Shown here: piece after piece, positions 43,370 through 51,564 of the stretch
Layout of the letters: the number at the start of each line of letters is the position of its first letter
Position numbering within the stretch: the first letter of the stretch is position 1
Assembly (NCBI RefSeq): GCF_014857905.1
Contig: NZ_JACYXE010000001.1
Span: 186,001 to 250,000 of the forward strand
Direction: 5' to 3'
Origin: Agilicoccus flavus
GTDB lineage: Bacteria > Actinomycetota > Actinomycetes > Actinomycetales > Dermatophilaceae
DNA length: 64,000 nt
Translations under genes and position numbers: made by a program
Notes under the pieces: generated by a model
What the model was told of the DNA's origin: nothing
Database searches by the model: none
What the model saw: the letters and a program-made list of their open reading frames with translations, nothing else

Positions 43370-44611
43370 TCAGGCCCGTTCGGCGTGGCGGTCGGCGCGG
43401 GGGACGAGCGGGACGGCGAGGCCCGCGACGACGGCGGCGACCGCGAACGCGCCGACGTAGCCGTGGCGCTCGACGAGCCACCCGAACGCCGGCGTCGCCG
43501 CGGCCATCGCGAGGAACTGGCTCGTGTTCTGCGCCCCGAGCGCGCGGCCGGACCAGAACGGGCCCGCGTACTCGGCGACCGCGGTGAACGCGAGGCCGTT
43601 GTCGGCCACGGAGACGACCGTCAGCGCCACCGCGAGGACGATCGCGATCGCGCGCGGCAGCGCGGGGGTCGCCTCGGCGAGCGCGAGGAGGATCGCGCAC
43701 CCGGCCGCCGCGAGCGCGACGAGCCGCAGCGGGCGCATGCGGGAGCCGGCCCGGTCCGACCAGGCGCCGACGACGATCCGCCCCACGGCCCCGAGCACCT
43801 GCCCGGCGGTGACGACGAGCCCCGCCGCGACCGCGCCCCAGCCCTGCGCGGTCATGAGCCACACGAGCAGGTAGGCGCTCATGAGCGCCTGTGGGACGAC
43901 GAGGAGCACCGAGACGCCGTGGATGCGCGCGAGGTAGCCCGAGGCCCGGTAGGGGTTCGCGACGAGGACGTCGCCCGCGTCGCCGCGCTGCGGCCTCGGC
44001 GGGTCGGCGACGACGAACGCGACGAGCAGGGCGGCCCCCGCGCACGCCGCGGCGGGCACGGCGAGCGCGGCGCCGAGGCCGTGGTCGCGCGCGAGCACCG
44101 GCATCGTCAGGGCGCCGAGCGCCGCCCCGAGGGGCGTCGACATCTGGCGCACCCCCATGGCCAGGCCGCGCCCGCGGGGCGGGAACCACCCGATGACGAC
44201 GCGGCCGCTCGCGGAGTTCGTCGAGGCCGCCGCCGCGCCGGCGAGGAAGAGCCACGCGGAGAGGGCGCCGAGGCCTCCGGAGAGCGCCGCGGCCCCCGTG
44301 GCCAGCGCCGTCAGGGCGAGCCCGAGGAGCAGGACGAGCCGCTCCCCCACCCGGTCGACGAGCCACCCCCAGGCGAGAAGAGCCGTGAGGATGCCGACCT
44401 GCGGCGTCGCGACGACGAGTCCGGCCTGCGCGAGGGACAGTCCGCGTCCGGTGTGCAGCGCCGGGAGGAGGTACGCCGCGCCCATGACGATCGTCGAGCT
44501 CGCCGCCGCCGCGGCCGCACTCGCGCCGAGCACCACCCAGTGGCGCCCGGTGACGACGTCCCGCCGCCGCGGCGCGACCCCCCGCGGCCCGCGGATCCGG
44601 GTAGGAGACAC
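43370..44611 (-). CDS. MFS transporter
   Basis: This 413-residue permease has 12 predicted helices. The loop 2-3 signature is present in degenerate form (GWLVDRVGERLVLLLG), and the second half repeats it (GAWSDRAGSRMRPL). It resembles the oxalate/formate- or cyanate-type carriers with SGRVVIGWFPPRGRGLAMGVRQ. The start is uncertain: GTG 44611 avoids the family 2 inverted repeat at 44634-44729, whereas ATG 44641 or 44686 would place coding sequence inside it. It probably works with the downstream amidase. Confidence 0.8.
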   Translation of the reverse strand: MSPTRIRGPRGVAPRRRDVVTGRHWVVLGASAAAAAASSTIVMGAAYLLPALHTGRGLSLAQAGLVVATPQVGILTALLAWGWLVDRVGERLVLLLGLALTALATGAAALSGGLGALSAWLFLAGAAAASTNSASGRVVIGWFPPRGRGLAMGVRQMSTPLGAALGALTMPVLARDHGLGAALAVPAAACAGAALLVAFVVADPPRPQRGDAGDVLVANPYRASGYLARIHGVSVLLVVPQALMSAYLLVWLMTAQGWGAVAAGLVVTAGQVLGAVGRIVVGAWSDRAGSRMRPLRLVALAAAGCAILLALAEATPALPRAIAIVLAVALTVVSVADNGLAFTAVAEYAGPFWSGRALGAQNTSQFLAMAAATPAFGWLVERHGYVGAFAVAAVVAGLAVPLVPRADRHAERA

Positions 44612-44633
44612 GCGGGAGACGCTACGCCCCCAC

Positions 44634-44729
44634 CTCCACATCGTGAGACGTCGGTCCCGAGAGGTGAGATGGCGATTCCGACCCATGCGGTCGGCCGTGC
44701 CGCGGTCGGTCCTGCCATCTCACGGCTCG
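44634..44729. repeat. Inverted-repeat element, family 2, copy B
   Basis: CGAGAGGTGAGATGGC (44658-44673) is inverted at 44714-44729 with 14 of 16 matches. A flanking ACATCGTGAGAC segment and CGGTCGGTCCTGCC match arms of the copy at 90-169. The right arm covers the stop codon of the FtsX-like gene, and the left side abuts the start of the MFS gene. Confidence 0.6.
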
Positions 44730-46045
44730 GTCGGGGCTGCCGGGACGGCCGACGCGACGATCGCCGCGATGACGGCGACGATCGCCGGGACGGTCGTCAA
44801 GAGGAGGGGCAGGGACTCGAGGCCCGCCGGGCCCACCCTCCCCGCGAGACCCGGCTCGGTCACGGCCATCTCGGTCAGCCGCACCGCCGCCTCCGCGCCG
44901 AGGACGACGCCCACGAGCCCCGCGGCGGCGCCCGCGAGGGCGACACCGACGACGAGCCACGGGCGCGCCGCGCTCCCTTCCCGGACGCCCCGACGTCGGA
45001 GGCGCCGCCCGGCGAGCGCCGCCGCCGGGGCCACGGCGAGTCCGGCCAGGCCGAGGACGACGACCTCGAACCATCGCGACCCGCCGACCTCGGGGCCGCG
45101 TTCGACCCGGAGGTCGTCGACGCCGCTCGCGAGCAACCCGGCGCGCAGGTTCCTTTCCTGCTCGTGGGTGACCGCGCCGAGGGCCGGCGTCACCACCGCC
45201 TCGGTCCACCTGACGTGCGTGCCCAGGCGGTACACCGTGGCCGGGGTCATCACGACCAGGGGGCGCACCCGCTGCGGCACCTCGCCGAGGCCCAGATCCG
45301 GCGGCCTCGGAGGGTCGGCACCCCCGAGGCCGGGGTCGACCGTCACCGTGAGCTCACGGACGCGGCTCGCCCCGGCCCAGGAGGGCGCGTACCCCCGGTA
45401 GCGGTGGATCTGCCAGAAGGCCCACACCCGCGACGAGCCGCCCGGCAGGGGACGCCCCACGACGACGCCGCCGGCCTCGAGGGCCGCCCGACCCGCCGGC
45501 CCCACCCCGAGCGCGGCGACCGCCGTCTCGGGCTCGGCGACGTAGAGGCCCTCGGCCTCGGCGGCGGGGTCGGAGTCGGCGTCCATCGCGAAGCCGAACG
45601 GATCCGTCGAGCACAAACCCTTCGGCGGGGACGCCACGCGCCGCGGCGTGCAGCCCGGCCGCGCGAACGTCAACTCCCGGGTCACCGCGGGGCCCGGCCC
45701 CGCCAGGTGCCCGACGGGCCCGCCCACGAAGCCGACGGACGCGCCCGGCACCGCCGCGCGGGCCCGCGAGCGGACGGCCCCGGACGAGATCGTGCCGGCC
45801 CGCCTCGGATCGCCGAACGACCCGCTCGCGACGGCGCTGCCGGGCGGGCCGGCCGGAACGTGGGTGGCGCGGAGCGTCCGGACCTGCCAGGGCACGACCA
45901 CGGCCGTCGCCCCGACGACGACCGCGGCCATGGCCACCGACACGACGAACATCCCGCCGTCCCCGATCAGGGCCCTGATGCGATGTCGGTCGGCCCGGCC
46001 CGACCGGCGTCCCCACCTCCGCCGGAGCACGCGCGCCAGTCCCAC
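44720..46045 (-). CDS. Membrane protein with FtsX-permease topology, possibly N-terminally truncated
   Basis: From GTG 46045 this reads 441 residues: a basic amphipathic segment, one helix (MFVVSVAMAAVVVGATAVV), an extracytoplasmic domain of about 240 residues with two cysteines (PGCTP and GLCST), and three C-terminal helices from about residue 340. One helix, a large outer domain and three helices is the layout of an FtsX-like ABC permease half. Actinobacterial members are often about twice this length, and no ATPase gene is adjacent, so it may be a remnant or half-permease. Sequence further upstream is Arg-rich and non-coding in appearance. Confidence 0.55.
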   Translation of the reverse strand: MGLARVLRRRWGRRSGRADRHRIRALIGDGGMFVVSVAMAAVVVGATAVVVPWQVRTLRATHVPAGPPGSAVASGSFGDPRRAGTISSGAVRSRARAAVPGASVGFVGGPVGHLAGPGPAVTRELTFARPGCTPRRVASPPKGLCSTDPFGFAMDADSDPAAEAEGLYVAEPETAVAALGVGPAGRAALEAGGVVVGRPLPGGSSRVWAFWQIHRYRGYAPSWAGASRVRELTVTVDPGLGGADPPRPPDLGLGEVPQRVRPLVVMTPATVYRLGTHVRWTEAVVTPALGAVTHEQERNLRAGLLASGVDDLRVERGPEVGGSRWFEVVVLGLAGLAVAPAAALAGRRLRRRGVREGSAARPWLVVGVALAGAAAGLVGVVLGAEAAVRLTEMAVTEPGLAGRVGPAGLESLPLLLTTVPAIVAVIAAIVASAVPAAPTEP

Positions 46046-46230
46046 GAGCAGCCCCGCGCACGGGTGAACCGTCCCCCGATGCGTCCCCCGACGTCTCCGC
46101 CTCACCCTGCCGGGGGCGGCCCACCCACGTCGGGGCACCCGCTGCCCGGACCGGCGACCCCACCGCGTGGCACGACGGCCCGAGGGGGCCGGGACTACCC
46201 TGGACGCACGCGACGACGAAGGAGTCACCG

Positions 46231-47244
46231 ATGACGACGACGAGCGATCCCACCCGCCTCGACACGAGCCGCTTCGACCCGACCGTTCCCGCGCCGGCGG
46301 TCGACGTCGCCAGATTCGGCTTCGAGGGGGCCTAGGACTGGGTCGACGACGCCCGGTTCCACGAGTACACGAAGGCCGCCAACCCCCTTGCGTCCGGCCA
46401 CACGAGCAAGGTGCCGGTGCGGCAGTTCTCCCCCGAGATCCACGAGGGCGGGCCGACGCGCATCATCCCGCTGGACCTGTCGGCCGAGCTCGGCATCGCC
46501 GGCCCCGTGACGAGCCCGGCGCTCCTCGCCAACTTCGTCCGCATCCTCGCCGGCGAGCACGTGAAGACCGCGCCGAACGCGACGTCGGAGCTGTACTACG
46601 TGCTCGAGGGGCGCGGCTGGTCGGCCGTCGACGGCTCGCTCGTGCAGTGGGAGAAGGGCGACTTCCTCACCCTCCCCGCGGGCTGCACCTCGACCCACCA
46701 CGCCGAGGTCGAGACGCTCATGTACTACGTCACCGACGAGCCGCTGCTGCGCTTCCTCGGTGCGACGGCGACGCAGCGCAAGTTCCGGCCGACGAAGTTC
46801 CGCCGCGACGACTGCGTGGCGGAGCTGAGCGCCATCGCGAACAAGCCGGGCGCCAACGAGAAGAACCGCGTCTCGGTGCTGCTCAACAACGCGAACGAGG
46901 AGCAGTCGCTGACGATCACCCACGTGCTGTGGGCGATGTTCGGGCTGCTGCCCGCCGGGCAGCGGCAGCGGGCGCACCGCCACCAGAGCGTCGCCCTCGA
47001 CCTCATCCTCGACTGCCCGCCCGGCTGCTACAGCCTGCTCGGCACCCGCCTCGACGACCGCGGCGAGATCGTCGACCCCATCCGCGTCGACTGGGAGCCC
47101 GGCGGCGCGTTCGTCACGCCGCCCGGGATGTGGCACGCGCACCACAACGAGTCGGACACCGACGCCCACCTCATCCCCATCCAGGACGCGGGCCTGCAGA
47201 CGTACCTGCGCAGCCTCGACATCCGGTTCAGCGACCGCCGCTGA
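46231..47244 (+). pseudogene. Bicupin dioxygenase-like gene interrupted by an in-frame amber codon
   Basis: ATG 46231 follows AAGGAG at ideal spacing and opens a 337-codon frame that contains TAG at 46333-46335 (codon 35), with homologous-looking coding sequence on both sides (FGFEGA before, DWVDDARFHEY after). A single C-to-G change from TAC would create it. Downstream the protein is a two-cupin type related to gentisate 1,2-dioxygenase-like proteins, with PNATSELYYVLEGRG and a second metal-site region near HRHQSVALDLIL and GMWHAHHN. A GTG at 46411 could restart a 277-residue product with both cupins, lacking the N-terminal helix. It is upstream of an FAD monooxygenase. Confidence 0.72.
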
Positions 47245-47278
47245 CGCCCCGGGGCGCCACCGGACACGAGTCACCGCC

Positions 47279-47309
47279 GCGGCTCCGAGGGGCCTCCCCT
47301 CGGAGCCGC
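47279..47309. terminator. Perfect hairpin terminator after the cupin gene
   Basis: GCGGCTCCGAGGGG and CCCCTCGGAGCCGC form a perfect 14-bp stem with a 3-nt loop, 35 bp after the cupin stop. There is no T-rich tail. It probably ends cupin transcription before the monooxygenase gene. Confidence 0.75.
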
Positions 47310-47389
47310 GTCGTCTCGGGACCGTCGGGGCGGAGGCGATTCGCCCCGAACCGCCCCCGGCCCGCGCGGCGGTGGGGCACCCTGAGTGG

Positions 47390-48454
47390 GTGCGGACACG
47401 GGTGGCGGTCGTCGGGGGCGGGATCGCGGGGCTCGCCCTGGCGGCCGGGCTCGACCCTGAGCGCTTCGACGTGACGATCCACGAGGAACGCCCCGACCGC
47501 GCCGGCCTCGGCACCGCCCTCGCCATGTGGCCGGCGGCGCAACGGGCGCTGCGCCGGGTGGGCGCGCACGGCGCGCTCGAAGAGGTGGTGATCCTCACCT
47601 CGGGGGCGCTGCGCACCCTCGACGGGCGCACCCTCGTCACCCTGCCCGAGTCCGCCGGAACCACGCTGGTCTCGCGCACCCGACTGCTCGCCCACCTCGA
47701 CGCTCGCGCCGCCGCGGCCACGCGCGTGACGGGGCGCGTCGAGGACCCCGCGGGCCTCGACGCCGACCTCGTCGTCGGCGCCGACGGCGCGCACAGCGCC
47801 GTGCGCCGGGCACTCGGGGGCACGGACCACGGCGCCCGACTCACCCCCTACCTCGCGGTGCGCGGGCTCGTCCCGCCGCAGCCCGCGGCGGCGATCGGCG
47901 AGTACTGGGGTGCCGGGCGGCTCTTCGGCATCACCCCGGTGCCGGACGAGGCGACGAACTGGTTCTGCGCCTACCGCAGCGACCTCGGCCCGCGCGGGAT
48001 CGACGTCGCCGCGGCCCTGGACGACGCCCGCGACCGCGTCGCCGACGCCTGCCCCGCGGTCCGGGCGGTGCTCGCCGCGGCGAGCCCCGAGCGGACACTG
48101 GCCCAGCGGATCTGGACGGCCCCGCCCCTGGGCTCGCTCGTGCGCGGCCGCGTCGTGCTCATCGGCGACGCCGCCCACGCGATGGCCCCGAACCTCGGCC
48201 GCGGCGCCGGGGAGTCCCTCGTCGACGCCGCCGTCCTCGCCGACGCCCTGTCGCGGCTGCCCGTGCCCGACGCGCTGCGCCACTACGAGACGACCCGACG
48301 TCTGCCCGGCCAGGGCGTCCGGGTCGCCTCCGACGTCATGGCGCGGGTCGCCCTCGCCCGCCGGGGCACCCGCGCCCGGGACGCCGCCCTCGGCCTGGTC
48401 GGGACCGCCCTCTCGCGTTCGCGACACGCCGCCCCCGCGAGTCACTCATCCTGA
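47390..48454 (+). CDS. FAD-dependent monooxygenase (PHBH class)
   Basis: This 354-residue flavoprotein has the three group A fingerprints: GxGxxG in VAVVGGGIAGLALAAGL, the DG motif in VVGADGAHSAVRRAL, and the GD motif in VLIGDAAHAMAPNLGRGAG. Such enzymes hydroxylate aromatic rings using NAD(P)H and O2. The HAMAPNLGRGAG segment is typical of salicylate/3-hydroxybenzoate-type hydroxylases, so a pairing with the upstream gentisate-dioxygenase-like cupin would make sense, although a terminator separates them. Starts at GTG 47372 and 47402 are also possible. Confidence 0.85.
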   Translation: MRTRVAVVGGGIAGLALAAGLDPERFDVTIHEERPDRAGLGTALAMWPAAQRALRRVGAHGALEEVVILTSGALRTLDGRTLVTLPESAGTTLVSRTRLLAHLDARAAAATRVTGRVEDPAGLDADLVVGADGAHSAVRRALGGTDHGARLTPYLAVRGLVPPQPAAAIGEYWGAGRLFGITPVPDEATNWFCAYRSDLGPRGIDVAAALDDARDRVADACPAVRAVLAAASPERTLAQRIWTAPPLGSLVRGRVVLIGDAAHAMAPNLGRGAGESLVDAAVLADALSRLPVPDALRHYETTRRLPGQGVRVASDVMARVALARRGTRARDAALGLVGTALSRSRHAAPASHSS

Positions 48455-48457
48455 GGG

Positions 48458-48527
48458 GCACGAATCTCGTTGTGTATCAATGAGTTCCGCGCAATCGGCG
48501 CGGAATCGTCCCCCGAGGAGTCACCCG
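48458..48527 (+). promoter_or_regulatory. Leader of metallopeptidase gene A, conserved with gene B
   Basis: Shared with the second copy are GCACGA.TCTCG, TGTGTATCAATG (48471-48482, with a -10-like TATCAA), TCCGC, ATCGGCGCG, and the ATG context GATGAAGCG. TTCCGCGC and GCGCGGAA form a hairpin here. A GAGGAG ribosome site follows. Conservation over about 70 bp suggests duplicated control sequence. Confidence 0.6.
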
Positions 48528-49754
48528 ATGAAGCGCCTCCCCCTCACCACCCTCGCGGCCACCGCCGCGCTCACCGTGTCGCTGTCCGCGACCCTGAGCG
48601 GCGGCCCCGCCACCGCCGTGCCCGCCACGCCCGCCGCGCCGACGGCCTCGACGACCGCCTCCACTGCGGCCGCCCGCACCGGGGCGCCCGACCCGAAGGC
48701 CGCGGCGCTCCTCGCGAAGGCCAGGTCCGTCCTCGACGCGAAGGCCACCGCGCGCAAGACCGCGTTCGACGCGAAGGTGAACATCGACCACGACCCGGCG
48801 CGCGCCCGCCTCATCGCCGCCATCGACCCCGACTCCTACGAGTGCGGCCCCACCGAGTTCGACACGTGGGTGGACCGGCAGCTCGCGTCGTTCACCGCGG
48901 AGGACCAGGAGATCTTCTCGGCGCTGGCCGTCTACGACCTCCCCACCTACGACGCGCTCGTCTTCGGCAGCGAGAACGACCCGGCCTACGCGCTGACCAG
49001 CGACGGCAAGGCGCTCACGACGTCGTTCCGCACCCTGCAGCGCTTCTGGGACGTGCGCGGCGACGACATCGACCTCATGGCCATGCACGGCTCGATGCTC
49101 CTCGACGCCGGGCGCGTCTCCCGCACGTACGAGGTGGTCTACGGCGTGCCGAAGGCGGCCGCCGACGAGCTCGCGGCCCTCGTCGTCGACTACCTCAGGG
49201 CGCCGAAGTTCCAGGGCGGCAACCACCCGATCTTCACGCTCAACGCGTTCGCCTTCTCGACCTACGGCGAGGAGTTCGTGCCGGAGAGGACGATCTCCGA
49301 CCGGATCGTCATGGGCGACGGCGTCCTGCGCGCCTACCGCGACCTCGGCTACGGCGACGTCGCCCCGCAGGCGATCCTCGCCCACGAGTACGGCCACCAC
49401 GTCCAGTTCGAGCTCGGGATGATCACCGCGACCACGGTCGACTCCCCGGAGACGACCCGCCGCACCGAGCTGCACGCGGACGCCTCGAGCGCCTATTTCC
49501 TCTCGCACCCGCGCGGGGAGAGCATGCAGTGGAAGCGGGTCCGCCAGTTCCTGCCCGTGTACTACACGATCGGCGACTGCGCGTTCGCGAGCAGCGGTCA
49601 CCACGGCACGCCGAACCAGCGCCTGCGCGCCGGCACGTGGGCCTACGAGCTGCAGGAGGCCGCGCGCCCGAAGGGCAAGATCCTGCCCGCCGCGACGTTC
49701 CGCGACCTGTTCGATGCCCAGCTCCCGACGATCGTCGCCCCCGACCGCCCCTGA
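48528..49754 (+). CDS. Secreted zinc metallopeptidase-like protein, copy A
   Basis: This 408-residue protein has a Sec signal peptide (MKRLPLTTLAATAALTVSLS, cleavage in a Thr/Ala-rich zone). The mature part contains HEYGHH at 286-291, the zinc-binding HEXXH, followed by RTELHADASSAYFLS, which supplies a third acidic ligand. HGTPNQRLRAG then resembles the end of YpfJ/KPN_02809-type neutral zinc metallopeptidases. The N-terminal domain (DPDSYECGPTEFDTWVDRQL, and FRTLQRFWDVRGDDIDLMAM) is not one I recognise. Cysteines in YECGP and GDCAF may pair. Targets are unknown. The next gene is a tandem paralogue. Confidence 0.75.
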   Translation: MKRLPLTTLAATAALTVSLSATLSGGPATAVPATPAAPTASTTASTAAARTGAPDPKAAALLAKARSVLDAKATARKTAFDAKVNIDHDPARARLIAAIDPDSYECGPTEFDTWVDRQLASFTAEDQEIFSALAVYDLPTYDALVFGSENDPAYALTSDGKALTTSFRTLQRFWDVRGDDIDLMAMHGSMLLDAGRVSRTYEVVYGVPKAAADELAALVVDYLRAPKFQGGNHPIFTLNAFAFSTYGEEFVPERTISDRIVMGDGVLRAYRDLGYGDVAPQAILAHEYGHHVQFELGMITATTVDSPETTRRTELHADASSAYFLSHPRGESMQWKRVRQFLPVYYTIGDCAFASSGHHGTPNQRLRAGTWAYELQEAARPKGKILPAATFRDLFDAQLPTIVAPDRP

Positions 49755-49816
49755 GCGGCACCGGTCGGACGGGGGCGACGCCGTCGCAACGCGCTCGGCG
49801 CTCGTCCGACAGAACC

Positions 49817-49893
49817 GCACGATTCTCGACACCGCTGTGTATCAATGGGATCCGCACCATATCGGCGCGATCTTCCCACCTAGGAGCCATTCG
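49817..49893 (+). promoter_or_regulatory. Leader of metallopeptidase gene B, conserved with gene A
   Basis: GCACGATTCTCG, TGTGTATCAATG (49836-49847, 58 bp before the ATG versus 57 in copy A), GGATCCGC and ATCGGCGCG align with the copy A leader, with 4-5 bases inserted between the first two blocks. AGGAG precedes the ATG. The gene therefore likely has its own promoter. Confidence 0.6.
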
Positions 49894-51117
49894 ATGAAGC
49901 GTTCCTCACTGAAGACTCTGGCTGCCACCAGCACGCTTCTCGTGGCGCTCGGAGCGCCACTGGGCGCCACTGCGTCCGCCGCCGCGCCGGCCCCGTCCAG
50001 CACGGCGAACGCAGCCACGTCGGCGTCCGACTCCGCCACCGGCGCCACTGCGCCCGGCCCCGAGGCCAGGGCCCTGCTGGCGAAGGCCCGCGCCGCCCTC
50101 GGCGTGCAGGCGAGGGCGCGCAAGGCCAGGCTCGATACGCGAGTGGGCCTCGATCACGACCCCTCCCGCGCCCGTCTCCTCGCGGCCATCGACCCCGACG
50201 CCTACGAATGCGGCCCCACCGTCGTGGACAGGTGGGTCGACCGGCAGCTCGCGTCGTTCACGGCGCAGGACCGGGTGATCCTCTCGATCCTGTCGGTCTA
50301 CGACATCCCCACCTACGACGCCCTCTTCTTCGGCAGTGACGAGAACCCGGCCTACGCGCTGCGCGACGGCAAGGCGCTCACGACGTCGTTCCGCACCCTG
50401 CAGCGCTTCTGGGACGTGCGCGGCGACGACATCGACCTCATGGCCATGCACGGCTCGATGCTGCTCGACGCCCCCCGCGTCTCTCGCACCTACCAGATGC
50501 TCTACGGCCTGCCCCGGGCCGCGGCCGACGAGCTCGCCGCGCTCCTCGTCGACTATCTGCGGGCCCCGCGGTTCGAGGGCGGCGACCACCCCCTCTTCAC
50601 CCTCAACGCCCTGGCCTTCACGACGTTCGGGCAGGAGATCGGCCCCGGCCGGACGATCTCGGACCGGATCGTCATGGGTGACGGGATCCTGCGCGCCTAC
50701 CGCGAGCTCGGCTACGGCGACGTCGCCCCGCAGATGATCCTGGCCCACGAGTACGGTCACCACGTCCAGTTCGAGCTGGGGATGACCACGCCGAGCACCG
50801 GCGAGAGCCCGGAGACGACCCGCCGCGCCGAACTGCACGCCGACGCCTCGAGCGCCTACTACCTCTCCCACCCCCGCGGCGAGGGGACGCAGTGGAGGCG
50901 GGCTCGCCGGTTCCTTCCCGTCTACGGGACGATCGGCGACTGCCAGTTCGCCAGCAACGGCCACCACGGCACGCCGAACCAGCGCCTGAGGGCCGGGACG
51001 TGGGCGTACGAGCTGCAGCAGGCCGCACGCCCGAAGGACAAGGTCCTGCCCGCCGCGACGTTCCGCGACCTGTTCGACGCCCGGCTCCCGACGATCGTCG
51101 CCCCCGACCGACCCTGA
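49894..51117 (+). CDS. Secreted zinc metallopeptidase-like protein, copy B
   Basis: This 407-residue paralogue of the preceding gene has the same plan: signal peptide (MKRSSLKTLAATSTLLVALG), a unique domain with DPDAYECGP, HEYGHH at 285-290 and RRAELHADASSAYYLS, ending in the identical LPTIVAPDRP. Long stretches are identical (for example the FRTLQRFWDVRGDDIDLMAM block), while the signal peptide and the 25-90 region have diverged. All predicted zinc ligands are kept, so both copies are probably active. This is a tandem duplication that included the promoter. Confidence 0.75.
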   Translation: MKRSSLKTLAATSTLLVALGAPLGATASAAAPAPSSTANAATSASDSATGATAPGPEARALLAKARAALGVQARARKARLDTRVGLDHDPSRARLLAAIDPDAYECGPTVVDRWVDRQLASFTAQDRVILSILSVYDIPTYDALFFGSDENPAYALRDGKALTTSFRTLQRFWDVRGDDIDLMAMHGSMLLDAPRVSRTYQMLYGLPRAAADELAALLVDYLRAPRFEGGDHPLFTLNALAFTTFGQEIGPGRTISDRIVMGDGILRAYRELGYGDVAPQMILAHEYGHHVQFELGMTTPSTGESPETTRRAELHADASSAYYLSHPRGEGTQWRRARRFLPVYGTIGDCQFASNGHHGTPNQRLRAGTWAYELQQAARPKDKVLPAATFRDLFDARLPTIVAPDRP

Positions 51118-51153
51118 CGGACCCCCTCCGACCCCGACCCGCGGCATCCCCGC

Positions 51154-51507
51154 ATGAGGGCCCGCCGGGACCACCAGGTCGCGGCGGGCCGTCGCGTACC
51201 GGCGGGCGATCGACGGGCGTCCGAGTGCGACGGCCCGCCCCCGGGTGGGTTCGACGCCCTCACGCACCGGCTCGAGGCCGCGGGGCCGGCCCTGGCGGAC
51301 GACGTCGCGGCCGTCCGGGCCGTGACGGCGGACCTGGACGAGATGTGGCAGGCCAACGTCCGGCTCCAGGTGGAGCACCTGCGCGCCCACCCCGTCGTCG
51401 CCGACGCCCTCGGGCGCCACGCCGTGCGTCTGCTGGGACTCCACTTCGACATCGCCACGGCGACGACGCACACCGTCGTCGGCGCCCCGGAGCCCGTCAC
51501 GACCTGA
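51154..51507 (+). CDS. Protein resembling the C-terminal end of a beta-carbonic anhydrase
   Basis: This 117-residue frame has a C-terminal half, ANVRLQVEHLRAHPVVADAL then VRLLGLHFDIATATTH, that matches the final helix and strands of beta-class carbonic anhydrases (NV..Q...L..HP.V..AL ... L.G..YDI.TG). The zinc ligands (CXDSR and HXXC) of the family are absent because the corresponding N-terminal region is missing. The first 30 residues are Arg/Gly-rich and may not be translated. It may be a relic, or a small protein that took over this segment. Confidence 0.45.
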   Translation: MRARRDHQVAAGRRVPAGDRRASECDGPPPGGFDALTHRLEAAGPALADDVAAVRAVTADLDEMWQANVRLQVEHLRAHPVVADALGRHAVRLLGLHFDIATATTHTVVGAPEPVTT

Positions 51508-51527
51508 CCCGGCACCCGGCCGAAAGG

Positions 51528-51558
51528 CGCCGGCCGCTCCCCACCGGGGCGGCCGGCG
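51528..51558. terminator. Hairpin terminator between convergent genes
   Basis: CGCCGGCCGC (51528-51537) and GCGGCCGGCG (51549-51558) form a perfect 10-bp stem with an 11-nt loop. It lies between the carbonic-anhydrase-like ORF and the CaiB-family gene. Confidence 0.6.
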
Positions 51559-51564
51559 TCGTCG

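Noticed and set aside
41813-46234. 1473-codon plus-strand ORF opposite the amidase, MFS and FtsX-like genes
   Set aside because: The translation is Arg/Gly/Asp-rich with no motifs, whereas the minus strand carries three coherent proteins.
46411-47244. Treating the cupin as a normal gene starting at GTG 46411
   Set aside because: No ribosome binding site is seen there, whereas ATG 46231 has an excellent one and the intervening codons read as homologous coding sequence. The interrupted-gene reading fits better.
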